From NCBI RefSeq assembly GCF_013368755.1, contig NC_049561.1, forward strand, positions 3,906,001-3,970,000: a stretch of DNA of 64,000 nt, read 5' to 3'. A model generated the notes under the pieces. The model worked only from the letters and a program-made list of their open reading frames with translations, had not been told where the DNA came from and did not search any database. A program made the position numbers and the translations under genes. Positions 1-10,986 of this stretch are shown here, piece after piece (the stretch's first letter is position 1; the number at the start of each line of letters is the position of its first letter). This stretch comes from Talaromyces rugulosus. Lineage: Eukaryota > Ascomycota > Eurotiomycetes > Eurotiales > Trichocomaceae.

Positions 1-636
1 AGTCGAGTTGTTGGGCGAGCTGGACGAGAGCGTCCTGAGAGACGTCCTCCTCGACATCAAAGTCAAAGCCATCAAGGCTGTGGTCCTGGAGGACCTTCAA
101 GATTGGGGGGTAGTAAGAGTCAAACTATTAAAAAGGGAAACAAATTAGTATGTAAATCCAGTAATTTGATCAAGTTTCACCACAAACAAAAAAAAAAAAA
201 AAAAAGAGAAAAGAAAACTAGGAACAGGAAACATAGAGGGGTTGCTCACGTCACTGGCAATGTTAGCCCAGCTGCCTGCAGCAGCACCACCCATCATGAG
301 CATGACTTTAACGCCCGAGGATTGCAGGGATGAGACCATCGGCCACAAGGGGTCCCAGTACGACGAAGTGATATCATTGTCGTTCAAGTGAAGCTCGGTT
401 GGGGAGTCCAGATGAAGGGATGCCAGGATAACATGCGTGATTCCGGTTGACTGGGTGACCAGATCTGTCAGGTTATAAAAGTTGTTGTTAGAGTCGGTAA
501 AGGTTTGGACATAAAGGACATTTCTCGGGGTCGCAGCATTGTCGCGTTTCTCCACGGTTGGCAAGGAGAGGGCCGGTTGGCAGAGAGAACTGCATGCCAA
601 AGTGGCAGCGAGAATGTTTAGAGATTTGGAAAACAT
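1..636 (-). CDS. GH18 chitinase-like secreted protein (3' part off the window)
   Basis: Partial gene running off the left edge. Exon 1 (636..250) starts with a hydrophobic signal peptide (about residues 1-24) and contains the beta-strand stretch VMLMMGGAAAGSW. An intron (249..125) carries a long poly-A run on the + strand. Exon 2 (124 to the edge) reads in phase and contains DGFDFDVEE, the GH18 catalytic motif DGxDxDxE, with the final Glu as expected acid/base. GH18 enzymes cleave chitin or related beta-1,4-GlcNAc polymers; secretion suggests action on the cell wall or external chitin. The catalytic signature is intact, but the C-terminal half is not visible, so chitinase and endo-GlcNAcase subtypes cannot be separated. 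Confidence 0.85.
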
Positions 637-1811
637 TTCGTTTTTCTTTTCTCCTTGTGATAGTGTTTATACAATAACGTTAAGAAGTGAATACCAACTA
701 GGTTTCTAGCCTTAACAGCGATCGATACCTTATATAACTACCCTACGAAGTACGGCCGAGAACAAGCGCCGATAGGTTGGGGCCATTTGTGGCACTAGGC
801 CCAGGAGATGCCAGCTGGGTGACATCCATTGATGATCATTACTTTGTCTTGGACTTGTCGGAGTATTGTATGCTTGGTGATTGGCAAAGTTTGACCTAGC
901 TCTTGCGAATAGTAATGCAAGTCAAGTGGATGATGACCATCTATTTCTAGACCTAGACTTCTAAGCGTGCTGAGCCTGCTGTCATCCAAGCCTTCTGAGG
1001 GCTTGCCTGATCCTACTTACTCACCAGCCTCAGGTGCCAATGTGTATTGCGTGCCGAGAGAGAACATCCAAAGGCACCCGTAAGGTAAGAACCGCGATGC
1101 TCGAATCATTTATCTCGACCATCTCTCCTCCGTAGTACTGGTGTGGTATCATAGGATGGTAGGCCTGATTGATCGAGGGGGCTGAATATGAGGTATCAGG
1201 CTATCAGCCGCATGTTGCCGTAGCACGAGTCTAGTTGCAGCCGGTCCTGGATCCCTGAAAGTAAGCCCCTGAAAGGCTTAAACCCTCATCGGGGAGAATT
1301 GTAGTAGATCCTTCCGGAGGCCCGCCAATTGTGTTGACCAACATTGTTGTCACGGCCCATGATAATCCACACTGATGGGGGCCGATCCAACTCTAGCCTC
1401 CAAGTCTCCGACTTGCGTCCGATGCATTAAACTCTTGGTAAGTACTGTGGAGGAAGACAACCGAAGCTGTCAAATGGGGATTGATCCTATCTATTATTAT
1501 GCACGAGGGATGTGGTTAGAGATCGACCTCCTTTCGACCTGAAAGTGGACCGGAAGCGGCCCAGTCGTATGCTAGATTTTAACACACGCCTGTGCTGTAG
1601 GTGATGTAGTTGACATGATTTCTATTTACAATACATGGTGGTATATAGATGTCGTTTAAACATGCAAAATCGCTGCTAAATATACAAAACAACAAACATG
1701 TTGTTCACTCCTGCCCGATAGCGCGTCAAATGAATCCCAATCTAGAAAGAGTTGAGATATTCTATGAACAATAAACATGGCATATCTACCCAAATTTCCC
1801 GGAAAATAAAA
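637..1811. other. Intergenic region, no gene recognised
   Basis: Upstream of the GH18 gene and downstream of the GT8 gene. Only short unrelated open frames are present (for example 795-989 on the minus strand) with no recognisable domain. No repeat or RNA gene seen. Confidence 0.5.
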
Positions 1812-3320
1812 TCAAACTATATATTCATAGCGACTAGGTTGTTCAGGCGAATCGTTCGTAGGACTACTTCGTTTTACCTTTCGCTCGACAGACAGATCGC
1901 ACACATTCTGCACTCTGTGTTAGTCACCTCGGCCTGTCGCTTGTAAAAAGCCAGACATTGGACATACCTTTCGTCGCTTCGCAAAGTCTTCGTAGACTCC
2001 CAGCCAGATATCACGTGCTCGACAATCGTCTTCTTGCCCAGTTGCCGGGTTCAAGTCGCACGTGGGTTGCTTTTCTTGAATAACAGAGGGACTTGCAGCT
2101 ATCCATGGCTGTACGGTAGCAAAATCCATTAGTAAACATCAAAAGAGTAATCAGCGAAGCAAAAAGCATACCTTGGGAACAGGCCAGTCCGAGAAGTGCA
2201 AAAATTTTGCCTCGTTTAGGACTTTTTCAGGGTCCCATGCTTCCTCTGAATTGCCCAGATAATCGGCATGCTTCTTCGATCGAAACTCCCCCGTGACCAG
2301 ATTGTAAGGTCGATGAGGTAGAATGAATGAGCTGTCTTTATAGGGTATTGACGATTTCCATATCATATTCGGTCGAGCCGGCTGAGGCGATGGAAGCCGA
2401 AATGCGATTGAATTCAAACTCCGATGGCTCGATGAGAACCAGCTGCGAACTGAGCACACGATCGTTAAAATCCAGCCAGTACGCGCGAGGCATCCCGACT
2501 GGGGCCGATGGAAGCAAAAATAATTCGTCCATTGGCTACAAAGGGTTTTGTTAGATGGTTTTACGACGGCAGGTTTTGTGCCACGAGCAGTGTATCTGTA
2601 CACACCTGTAGAATAGTCGAGTCGGAATCCAAGCTCAGCACTCGGTCGTACTGAGTTTGGTTGAATGCAAGGAGTTTTGTGTAACTTTCCGCCCATGTGG
2701 CTGCGCACTGTCAGTGTTCCACGTTCCGAAGAATACAACAATAGAACATGCCAAGAACAACAAAAAAAAAAAAAAAAAAAAAAAGGAAGAAGGGGGAAAA
2801 CACCCAGGAAAGGCTACTCACGATCGCCGGAGATGCGACTCTGGACCTCTATAGGCATGAGTTTCGCTTGATATTCATCGCGAGCTTTGCGAAGAAGGTA
2901 GCTCTCGGTCGAGTCGTCTTCGGTATCTACCGAGAAATCGGACGGGTACATCAGCAACCGATCGGGTTTGCTTTGCAATCGGTGGAGGATTTCGAAGAGC
3001 ATGACTGAATTGCACAGATAGGCGGTGTTTGTGACATATTGGACGTATGCGTAGCGGGACCAGTCGACTGTGCCAGCAGCCGCGGCCGTGAGCGACGCCG
3101 AGGCCGCATTGTTGTTGTCGTCGGTAATTTTATTGCTGTTTTCAGAGGTGACGGTCGAAGTCGAAGAGGAGGATCCAGACGCGATACCGGTACTGCTGCC
3201 ATAGCTAAAGCGAGGCAGTTGTTGCAGAGTGCTGCTTTGAAAGTGCCATAGCGTAACAACAAGAAGCAAACAAATCGCAATTGTGGCCGCACGCAGGACC
3301 TTCGGTGAGACCAGGGCCAT
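1812..3320 (-). pseudogene. GT8 glycosyltransferase, glucose N-acetyltransferase (Gnt1)-like, with a frameshift
   Basis: Five exons can be joined: 3320-2822, 2700-2606, 2535-2172, 2108-1968, 1907-1812. The product is a type II membrane protein: a short cytosolic N terminus, a TM helix near residues 10-30, a Ser-rich stem, then a GT8 domain with DSDSTIL (DxD metal/UDP-sugar motif) and PHRPYNLVTGEFR. This matches the fungal alpha-GlcNAc transferase (Gnt1) type that acts in the Golgi. Exon 3 is broken: the frame reads into TAA at 2340-2338, while conserved sequence resumes immediately in another frame (KDSSFILPHRPY). The shift equals a 2-nt loss or 1-nt gain, and no intron can explain it because conservation is continuous on both sides. 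It may be a pseudogene or a sequencing error. ATG 3320 (MALVSP) is the first in-frame ATG. Confidence 0.75.
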
Positions 3321-4696
3321 TGTTAGGGAAACGACAGGCAATCAATCCACCGTCCACGCATGAACAGGAAGATTAGATGGCCACGGACGTGCCTGGCATG
3401 AGTTGCGATTTCCAGACGCAGCACATGGGGATGAAATCGCAGACTCGGGGGCGGAGGACACCGTCACCTCAAACAATGAATCGCGATGCATCATGTGACT
3501 GCGACAGCTAGACCACATGCAGTAGCCCATTTAGTAGCCCATTTAGTGTTCCGCTGTTTGCAGGAGAGCAACAAACGAGAGAGGATTACGACGACGATCT
3601 CCCGCTGAACATGAAATTGCAGTGGGGGCATTGCCTGCGGATTCGTCCATTTGAACACAGCCAACAGTGAACACGCTCGAGGCGCGTCGGGCCTTAACAC
3701 GCCGAAACATGCAGCACAGCGAATGCCCTGCGAGACCATCCCTGGCAATCAATTGCACATTTTGTCGAATCTGATATTGCAAGCCACTATAGATCTGAGA
3801 AGGCTGGGCAACACGTCATTTGGGATGCGGCGCCTGTAATCGGACGCCACGGAGCCAGCCAGCCAATCATCAGCCGTATTTTGTATGGGGTATCAGCTCC
3901 GCCCGCCTCCCATTGGCCACAGCTAAATTTGGTATCAAGGCTGAGCGGATCCAGCCCCCACTGTAGAGTGGGGCCATCGGACCAATAACCGCGCTTCTAT
4001 AATAGCATGTGAAATACTCATAGTATAAATATGCATTTCACCCAGTTTATGCTACCAACCCTACCAGTGTCGTCTGATGTCAGGTAAAATACAGTTACGA
4101 GTCAGATTAGATCAGACCCTTCATTACATGAGACTCTTTGAGCTTCCTGGAAATTGCACTTCTAGACCGTAAGAGTTGACTAATACGTGATATATTAGAA
4201 GGCATGGTTCAACGGTCACTCTATACTCATTAGATAAAAATTGCACCTTATGTAAAAGATAAGACCTTTGTTTATATATTTTATTCTAGTCATGACTCCT
4301 TTTCAAATAATGGCCACCATGTTGTCGGGCGGCTGTTGGGTGCGCCAACCCTCGGACTTCTAGCAGAGCCCGAACAAAAAGGTAGCGGGATCTTATATTC
4401 CCCGAAAGCATATGAGATACCATTTTATAACTAATTTCTTAAATAAAATCACAGCGGTACCTCCTAACTCGGTTATTTTGTTCGTGATTTAATAAACCCC
4501 GATGATCGAGTGTTACAATTCGGAATTTCAGATATTCCGTGTTAGCTATCTTTTAAGGAAATAAATTTCCTAGGTAGGTTTGTGGTCTTGAAAAAAAAAT
4601 AGACATTTACTTCACCTAAAGGTAGTTCACTACAACTTCTTGCACTACAATTCGCTGTGGATTCGATACAAATGTTCAACTTGGTATAACAGTGCC
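3321..4696. other. Intergenic region
   Basis: Upstream of the GT8 gene (minus strand) and of the Hsp20-like gene (plus strand), so it should hold both promoters. The part from about 4200 is AT-rich. Small open frames at 3342-3840 show no domain. No RNA gene or repeat recognised. Confidence 0.45.
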
Positions 4697-5689
4697 ATGG
4701 CACATGCACGACTCAACAATCAAGCCGGAGGCTTTTGGGACTTTACACCTACATGCAACATGGCCGCACCCGGCCCTTTTGATCCTTCGTTTGTTGACTG
4801 CAACGACCGTGATCGAAACGACACCAATGATGGCGACTACCAGTACCCTGGGTTTTCATTCGGTGGTCCGTTCCCCCGCAAAGCCTACTTATGTCCACAA
4901 CATAATAAACGAGAACTAGAATCCGACGGAAAAACAACTGCGGCAGAGCGAGAATCAAAGACGAATCAGAATAAAAACGAACCACGAACGACACCTTTTG
5001 TACAAGCGCCTCCCTTCTTCGAACACCCAAATCCTTGGGCAGGAGCGTATGGCGGATATCATAACCGCGGCGGAAGAGGATTCTACCCTGGCCAGCGTAG
5101 CCAGTATGGAATTGGACCGACTAATTGGTCTGGGCCATGGGGAAACTTTGGATCCTCAATAGGATTTAGACCGTGGGGTACCTTAGGTCCTTGGAGTAAC
5201 TTTGGCCCCTGGGGTAGACTGCCATCCTGGGGAAACCCAATGTTTACAGGCAGCTTCGGACCTATGAATAATAGCATGGGACCCTGGGGTCAATTTGGGG
5301 CCACTAACTACTTTGGACACGATGATAATGCTGCAAAGGACGAAACCGAACCTGAATTCAACATATTTGAGACACCCATGAGGTTTCTTGTCTGCATTTC
5401 CCTGTTCGGTGCAAACAAAGCGGGGCTCAAAGTGGATTTGGACCTGAGAAAATGCGAACTCAACATTAAAGGAGCAATACAGCGACGCGGAAATAGGTCA
5501 TCTTCCAAGGAATTGGGACAGAATGACAAGGGGGAATTCGAGCATAAATTGTACCTAGGAAATCGTATCGATCGAAACCAGATTCAGGTCGACGGCATTA
5601 CTGCTAGGATGGAAGACGGAATTCTTATCGTCAGTATTCCGAAACTGAATTCCGAACACCTTGAGATTAAGAAGGTTTATATTGAATAG
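4697..5689 (+). CDS. Small heat-shock protein (Hsp20/alpha-crystallin) with Gly/Pro/Trp-rich N terminus
   Basis: Intronless, 330 aa. The ATG at 4697 has a good context (gccATGg); the frame is open upstream but only from a TTG. The N terminus (NNQAGGFWDF) is followed by a charged linker and then, around residues 120-215, by degenerate repeats of GPWGxFG/FRPWGTLG type. The last ~110 residues form an alpha-crystallin domain (FLVCISLFGANKAGLKVDLD ... DGILIVSIPKL). Hsp20 proteins are ATP-independent holdases that bind unfolding proteins as oligomers. The usual C-terminal IxI/V oligomerisation motif is not evident. At 330 aa it is longer than the common 150-220 aa fungal members because of the low-complexity part. 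Confidence 0.85.
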   Translation: MAHARLNNQAGGFWDFTPTCNMAAPGPFDPSFVDCNDRDRNDTNDGDYQYPGFSFGGPFPRKAYLCPQHNKRELESDGKTTAAERESKTNQNKNEPRTTPFVQAPPFFEHPNPWAGAYGGYHNRGGRGFYPGQRSQYGIGPTNWSGPWGNFGSSIGFRPWGTLGPWSNFGPWGRLPSWGNPMFTGSFGPMNNSMGPWGQFGATNYFGHDDNAAKDETEPEFNIFETPMRFLVCISLFGANKAGLKVDLDLRKCELNIKGAIQRRGNRSSSKELGQNDKGEFEHKLYLGNRIDRNQIQVDGITARMEDGILIVSIPKLNSEHLEIKKVYIE

Positions 5690-6051
5690 TACGGAGAGGG
5701 TGATTGTCTATTTTAGCATGTTTAAAATTGAACAAGTCTGTACGTACTTTCAAATAAATAGAAAAGGAGTGTTTTGAAAATAAGTGCAGGTTATTGTTAA
5801 TATTTCCATAAATTCATGCCGGCTCCTGTACCATAAATTGACTACTAAAGTACATATAGCTTTTTAGTACAGCTTTCACCAATTCATTATAACATGTCAC
5901 AATAGCAGTGCTAAATAATGCCTGAGACATACTGCGAGATGTATATCCGCCATAGCTACAAATGAAATGAAGGAAGCTTTTCGGGCGCGCCCATCTCGAA
6001 TGGCTAATACCAATCCCCAGAATTCAAACAAAACTAGAAATACATATCAAG
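5690..6051. other. Convergent intergenic region
   Basis: AT-rich DNA between the 3' ends of the Hsp20-like and pectin methylesterase genes; expected to hold both 3' UTRs. AATAAA-like sites occur near 5754 (aaataaatag). Nothing else recognised. Confidence 0.5.
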
Positions 6052-7165
6052 TTAATAACTGCTGTCAATCCAGTCACCCCAATTACTACCCAGAACAGTC
6101 GTTTTCGCCACAGCCGCCGAAATAGACGACTCATACAATCGTTCAGAAGTGTCAGACCCTGCCCCAGAATTATTGTACTCGTAATACAACGGCGTAGCTC
6201 CATCGGCCATCGTGATCCATCCCTCCGCGTTAACTATATCCGAAAGTACCGAGTTCTGGTAGACTACCCTAGCAAGGACACGCCATGGTCGACCGAGATA
6301 TACATCGCCATCTAGAGAGACACCACTGGCTGCATCGACACTGCAATTGTCGAAGCAGTACCATGATGTGTCACTAGAACTTTCACGTGAGTTTGCGGTG
6401 ATTGAGCCACTCCCATTAGAAACTATGTCACATTCGCCGAACCATGCTGACGCATCGCCGAAGATGTAGTCATCGGCACCTTGCATTTGTTAGCGAGATA
6501 AATCCCAAACAACAAAAGACTAGTCATCGTCATACCCTCCATCATGCAATTTGAGTAGTATTGGTATCCCGCTTTCGCATAAAGAGTATCCTGGTAGCCT
6601 GAGATTTGACATGCGTAGAAGCCAAGCTCATTTGCATTGGCGGTCAATCTACACGTTGTAATGAGAAATCAGCTGAAAATGCACTTATATTAATGTTTTC
6701 TCTTATAAAGTATGGGCATAAAACTTACGCGACAGCCTGAGCCCCCTCTCCGTACCCATTGACTACGTTGATGTTGTACATTCTGAATCCATCAGATACG
6801 ACATTGATAGTAGAACTCAAGTCTAGCGACCCCGCTTCAGATGACGATATAGTATGGGTAATAGTCACGGTGTTTTCCTTGTATGTTCCAGTGTTGGTGG
6901 TCTCGCCGTAGAGAGTCAATGATCCTCCGTAGTCAATGGTTAGTTGTTCTTCATAAGTCCCCGCGGAAATGTAAATGCATGCAGTGGATGTGGAAGAAGC
7001 AAGTTCTGTCAGTGCATCACTAATAGTACTATAAGTACCACTGGTACCGACAGTAAGACAACCCGAGGGGGCACTCGTTCTAGTTGTTCTTTTTTGGACA
7101 TTGATAGTTGGGATGCAAGTGGCTGTTGCCACGAGACCAAGAAAACATGCCAAACGGAACGACAT
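6052..7165 (-). CDS. Secreted pectin methylesterase (CE8)
   Basis: Three exons (7165-6729, 6648-6536, 6479-6052) give 325 aa. A signal peptide (MSFRLACFLGLVATATCIP) is followed by a probable KR processing site. The pectinesterase beta-helix motifs are present in order: GYQDTLYA (with the catalytic acid Asp), GADDYIFGDASAWF (nucleophile Asp in the place of the usual VDFIFG) and YLGRPW (conserved Arg). The enzyme removes methyl esters from homogalacturonan outside the cell, preparing pectin for hydrolases. It is divergently placed 718 bp from a GH28 pectinase gene, so the two may share regulation. Length is typical for fungal PMEs. Confidence 0.93.
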
Positions 7166-7883
7166 GGAAATTTTTCTGCACCAGAACTTTGGTACCTGAC
7201 TGCTGCTTTATTTCCGGATTGGAATAGATTATATGGGGGCCCGGAGGGTGTTTTTACAGTTCATCCAAGTCTTAGCTCGATGGAAAAATGGGTATATTCA
7301 TTGTGAATAGTTTCCTCGAGGTTTCGCTTTTTTCACATGAAACTGCCTAAAAAAATTATCCATTAGATTCATTCGCAAGCAAATAAAATGCCTCGTTCTA
7401 TTTTATCGCGGAGTAAGCTCGCACTAGCGTAAAAGATATATCATTCTCGTGGAGTTTTCCACCAGTCTTCAACGACGATCCGCAAACCAAGATTTCTCGA
7501 TAACAACAATACTACCCTGTAATAAATAATTGTACACATGATTGCTTAAATTGAGCGACCCCGCGATTGAAGATTAAAGGAACATGTCTGATCCACTTAC
7601 CTCGAACACTAACGGAGGTAAATATCCACGAATAGCTGGCTGATACACATGTTTCAGAGCCCGAACAGCTGGCTAATGACAGCAATTTTCCCGGTGAATC
7701 GTGGATCAATATACCCGTCACCAAATTATGAGTCTTGTATTATAAAACCTTAACGTGCACTCAAAATGCCATTCTCCTATCAAAGTGGATGTAGATGCAC
7801 TCACTATACAATGATACCGACCTATGAGGACAATATTGGAATAAAATTTTTCATGGAATTATTTCTCACCGTGAAAAATAAAA
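7166..7883. promoter_or_regulatory. Divergent promoter region of the pectinase pair
   Basis: 718 bp between the start codons of the minus-strand pectin methylesterase and the plus-strand GH28 gene. A TATA-like tattataaaa lies at about 7738-7747, roughly 140 bp before the GH28 ATG. I could not assign a specific activator site. Confidence 0.5.
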
Positions 7884-9189
7884 ATGACGATGTTAAAATA
7901 TGCTTCCTTACTAACTATCTTGGGAATGAGCTGTGCTCTCCCATCCAACGTCCTACAAGGTCCCAGTCCAGCTCTGGAGCCGAGGGCAGCGTGTACCCCT
8001 ACTGCTGGAGGAAGCTCATCTATTGATGACACCCCGGCAATTGCCTCTGCTATATCGTCATGTGGCAACGGAGGAACGATCGTCATTCCTGCCGATACAA
8101 CCTACTACTTGAACACATACCTAGACTTCAGCGGCTGCTCCGGATGCGATTTTCAAGTCGAAGGCCTTCTTAAATTTTCTAGTGACACTGATTACTGGGA
8201 AGGAAAGACAGCCATGATCAATGTTGAGGATATCGATGGTCTTCAAATACGCTCATTGACTGGATCTGGCGTGATTGATGGCAATGGACAGGATGCGTAA
8301 GTCACCATCTTCCCTTGTTTCACTTACGCTGGTAGTTTTATGTAGGAGACTCGGCGAGAGGACACCACTGACAATGTTTTATAGATGGGATCTATTTGCT
8401 TCAGACAGTAGCTACGCACGACCCACTCTTCTGTACATAACAGGAGGAAGTGATATTACTATCAGCGGTTTTCGCCAGAAGAACCCCCCTAATGTTTTCA
8501 ACTCTATAAAAGGGGGTACGACCAACGTGGACTTCTCCGACTTGGAAATGGATGCCAAGTCAAACTCGGATAATCTACCAAAAAACACAGACGGATTCGA
8601 CATTGGCGAAAGTATTTATGTCTCTATCAGCAATGTCAAAGTCACAAACGATGACGACTGCGTGGCTTTTAAACCCAGTTCCAACTACGTTACGATTGAT
8701 ACGATCACCTGCATTGGCTCTCACGGTATATCTGTGGGATCACTGGGGAAATCTAGCAGTGATACTGTGCAGAATGTCTATGTAAAGGATGCGACTATGG
8801 TAAACTCAACGAAAGCAGCCGGTATTAAAACTTACCCAACTGGTGGTAGTCATGGGCTTTCCACTGTTAAAAATGTGACATTTACCGGATTCACCGTGGA
8901 GAACTGCGACTACGCGATTCAAATACAAAGTTGCTATGGTGAAGATGCCAGCTATTGTGAAGAATACAACAATGATGCCGTCCTGACGAGTATTGTATTC
9001 GATAGTTTCAGCGGTACTACGAGTAGTGCGTATGAACCTGTGACTGGAAATCTAGACTGTGGGTCAGACGGAACCTGTGATATCACGGTATCGAGTTATA
9101 CGGTGGTTGCACCAACTGGTGAAGGGGAGGTACAATGTGCGAATACTCCAAGTTTGGGAGTGACCTGTGTGTCTGGCGCTTCTGGTTGA
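7884..9189 (+). CDS. xghA: GH28 pectinase, resembles xylogalacturonan hydrolase
   Basis: Two exons (7884-8296, 8385-9189), 405 aa; ATG 7890 is an alternative start. A signal peptide covers residues ~1-20. GH28 signatures: NTDGFDIG, NDDDCVAFK (two catalytic Asp) and GSHGISVGSLG. The fourth motif, usually RIKT in polygalacturonases, reads GIKTYP, so the substrate-binding Arg is missing. From memory this overall motif set fits fungal xylogalacturonan hydrolases better than endo-polygalacturonases; that assignment is inference. Eight or more cysteines in the mature part suggest disulfides. The enzyme would cleave alpha-1,4-galacturonic linkages in substituted pectin outside the cell, next to a divergent pectin methylesterase. 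Confidence 0.82.
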
Positions 9190-9737
9190 TCATGCTGCTT
9201 CGGTAGGATGTTTAAAGGCATAAATTGAAGATAGTAACACTTTAATCATCAATACGACGTAAAAGCAATTTTTTCAAGTATAATGATCCAATAACGAGAA
9301 TACAAACGGAATTAATACCCTGACTAGTGCCCGGATTAGGGCACACATGTTGATGACGTCATTCAGTCCGTACCGCATTTTCTTATCATTATTGTCGCTC
9401 TACGAAGTTCAAAATAATTCTAGCATAAATAATGTAATTTTATTGGATCACTAACATACGTTTGCAGTAAAAACCCAACATATCTCTGCACGCTGATTGG
9501 AGAGGCCGGCTGGGCGCCTGTTCCGGCTCGCAGCCGGCTTAAGCTTCGCCTTTACGGCACGGCTTTACATGTCCGCCACCTAAAGCTCCGCTTTGTAGCG
9601 GCAACAAGCTGGCGATGTGAAAAACTATATAAGGATAGATCCTACCATGTTTGTTGCAAGATGGAAGAATAACTCTTCGTTTCATAACTTTCCCTCATAA
9701 GCTCAAATATACCACACGTTGTTCAAGCCACTACAAG
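9190..9737. other. Intergenic region with GC-rich hairpins
   Basis: Between the GH28 and NmrA-like genes. The AT-rich first half is followed by a GC-rich island at about 9495-9605 with two inverted repeats: GCCGGCTG 9505-9512 with CAGCCGGC 9531-9538, and CCGCT/AGCGG around 9588-9601. The promoter of the NmrA-like gene lies at its end. Confidence 0.5.
9626..9632 (+). promoter_or_regulatory. TATA box of the NmrA-like gene
   Basis: TATATAA followed by GG, 106 nt before the ATG at 9738, a spacing that suits a fungal TATA element with a ~70-nt leader. Confidence 0.5.
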
Positions 9738-10670
9738 ATGAGCAAAATACTTGCTGTCCTCGGCGCAACCGGGAACCAGGGCGGTTCTGTCGCCAACTTT
9801 GTTGTCAATGACCCAGTGCTTTCCAAGGAGTACTCTGTGCGAGCCTTGACCCGGGATCCGAAGAAGCCTGAATCTGAAAAGCTGGCGTCCAAGGGCATGG
9901 AAGTTGTCGCAGCGGACGTAGATGACGTCGATTCTCTGAAGAAGGCCTTTGCAGGTGCCCACACTGTCTTCGCCGTCACGACCACTACGTACGATGATCA
10001 GACGAAGGAACGAGAGGTACGCCAGGGGCGCACTGTTGCCGATGCAGCTGTCGCGGCCGGCGTTCAGTACCTGATCTACAGTACTCTTTCCTCTCCTGCT
10101 CTGGTGTCCCAGGGAAAGTACAAAAACGCAGTCCATTTTGACTCCAAGTACGAAGTCGAGCAGTATATTCGCACTCTGCCGATCAAAAGCGCATTCTTTG
10201 CACCCGGAACCTTTATGCAGAATTTTACCGGCGACATGTCCCCTCGCCCTGCTGGTGACGGCACATACGCGCTGGTAAACATTGTGTCGCCGGAGACGAC
10301 GTGGTCGATGATCGACATCACAGAAACTGGAAAGTTCGTTGCTGCAATTTTGGCTGAACCAGAAAAGTTTGAAGGGAAAACTCTCTCTGCGGCAACTGGG
10401 CTATACACAACCAACGAATTGGTGAAAATCATTAGCGATGTCACAGGCAAGACAGTCAACTATAACCAAATACCACCAGATGTGTTCAAGAGATTCTTGC
10501 CGCCCGCTGCTGCTGAGAACTTGGCTGAGATGCTGCTGTATATCCAAGATTTTGGCTATTTTGGAGCTGACACGCGGGAGAAGGTGGACTGGACGACCAA
10601 GGTGGCCAAGGGAAAGCTGACTACCTTTGAGGAATTTGTTGCTAAAAACTACCCACAAGGAATGCAGTAG
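9738..10670 (+). CDS. NmrA-like NAD(P)-binding protein
   Basis: Intronless, 310 aa. The first in-frame ATG is 9738 (MSKILAVLGATGNQGGSVA). GATGNQG is the Rossmann GxxGxxG dinucleotide motif of the NmrA/HSCARG family of atypical SDRs. The C-terminal half has family-typical elements such as FFAPGTFMQNF and WSMIDITETGKFV. Members either act as redox sensors that bind NAD(P) and regulatory proteins or as reductases on aromatic substrates; the classical SDR Tyr-x-x-x-Lys motif is replaced by a family-specific helix, so enzymatic activity cannot be decided. It is probably cytosolic, without signal peptide or TM segment. Confidence 0.9.
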   Translation: MSKILAVLGATGNQGGSVANFVVNDPVLSKEYSVRALTRDPKKPESEKLASKGMEVVAADVDDVDSLKKAFAGAHTVFAVTTTTYDDQTKEREVRQGRTVADAAVAAGVQYLIYSTLSSPALVSQGKYKNAVHFDSKYEVEQYIRTLPIKSAFFAPGTFMQNFTGDMSPRPAGDGTYALVNIVSPETTWSMIDITETGKFVAAILAEPEKFEGKTLSAATGLYTTNELVKIISDVTGKTVNYNQIPPDVFKRFLPPAAAENLAEMLLYIQDFGYFGADTREKVDWTTKVAKGKLTTFEEFVAKNYPQGMQ

Positions 10671-10986
10671 ATGGTACAGTGACTGGGAGGAAATTACTAG
10701 CACTCATACATGTACTTAGCTGCGATGTTACTTATTTGGCAAACTATGGTAGTATAGATATTACGAGTATCATTGATAACCTTGGAAGTTTTCAGTGAAA
10801 CATTTATTGTACCCTTGATAGAAACAAGTTGTCGATGAATTTCATGATGTAGTCATTACATATGTGATTTACAGGAAATTCTAACATTGGATACCCAAAA
10901 TATACTTAACGAGAGAACAAGTCATGCATGCTACAAATCAAAAAGTTCAACCTAACATTTGAAGGTCAGAGAACACGAGTCTTTGT
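10671..10986. other. Convergent intergenic region
   Basis: 316 bp between the 3' ends of the NmrA-like and P450 genes; expected to hold 3' UTRs. No other feature seen. Confidence 0.5.

Noticed and set aside
190..206. Poly-A tract (+ strand) at the left edge
   Set aside because: It lies inside the GH18 intron; no evidence for a retroposed gene.
2758..2785. Long poly-A tract (+ strand)
   Set aside because: It lies in GT8 intron 1 and is simply the intron's T-run on the coding strand.
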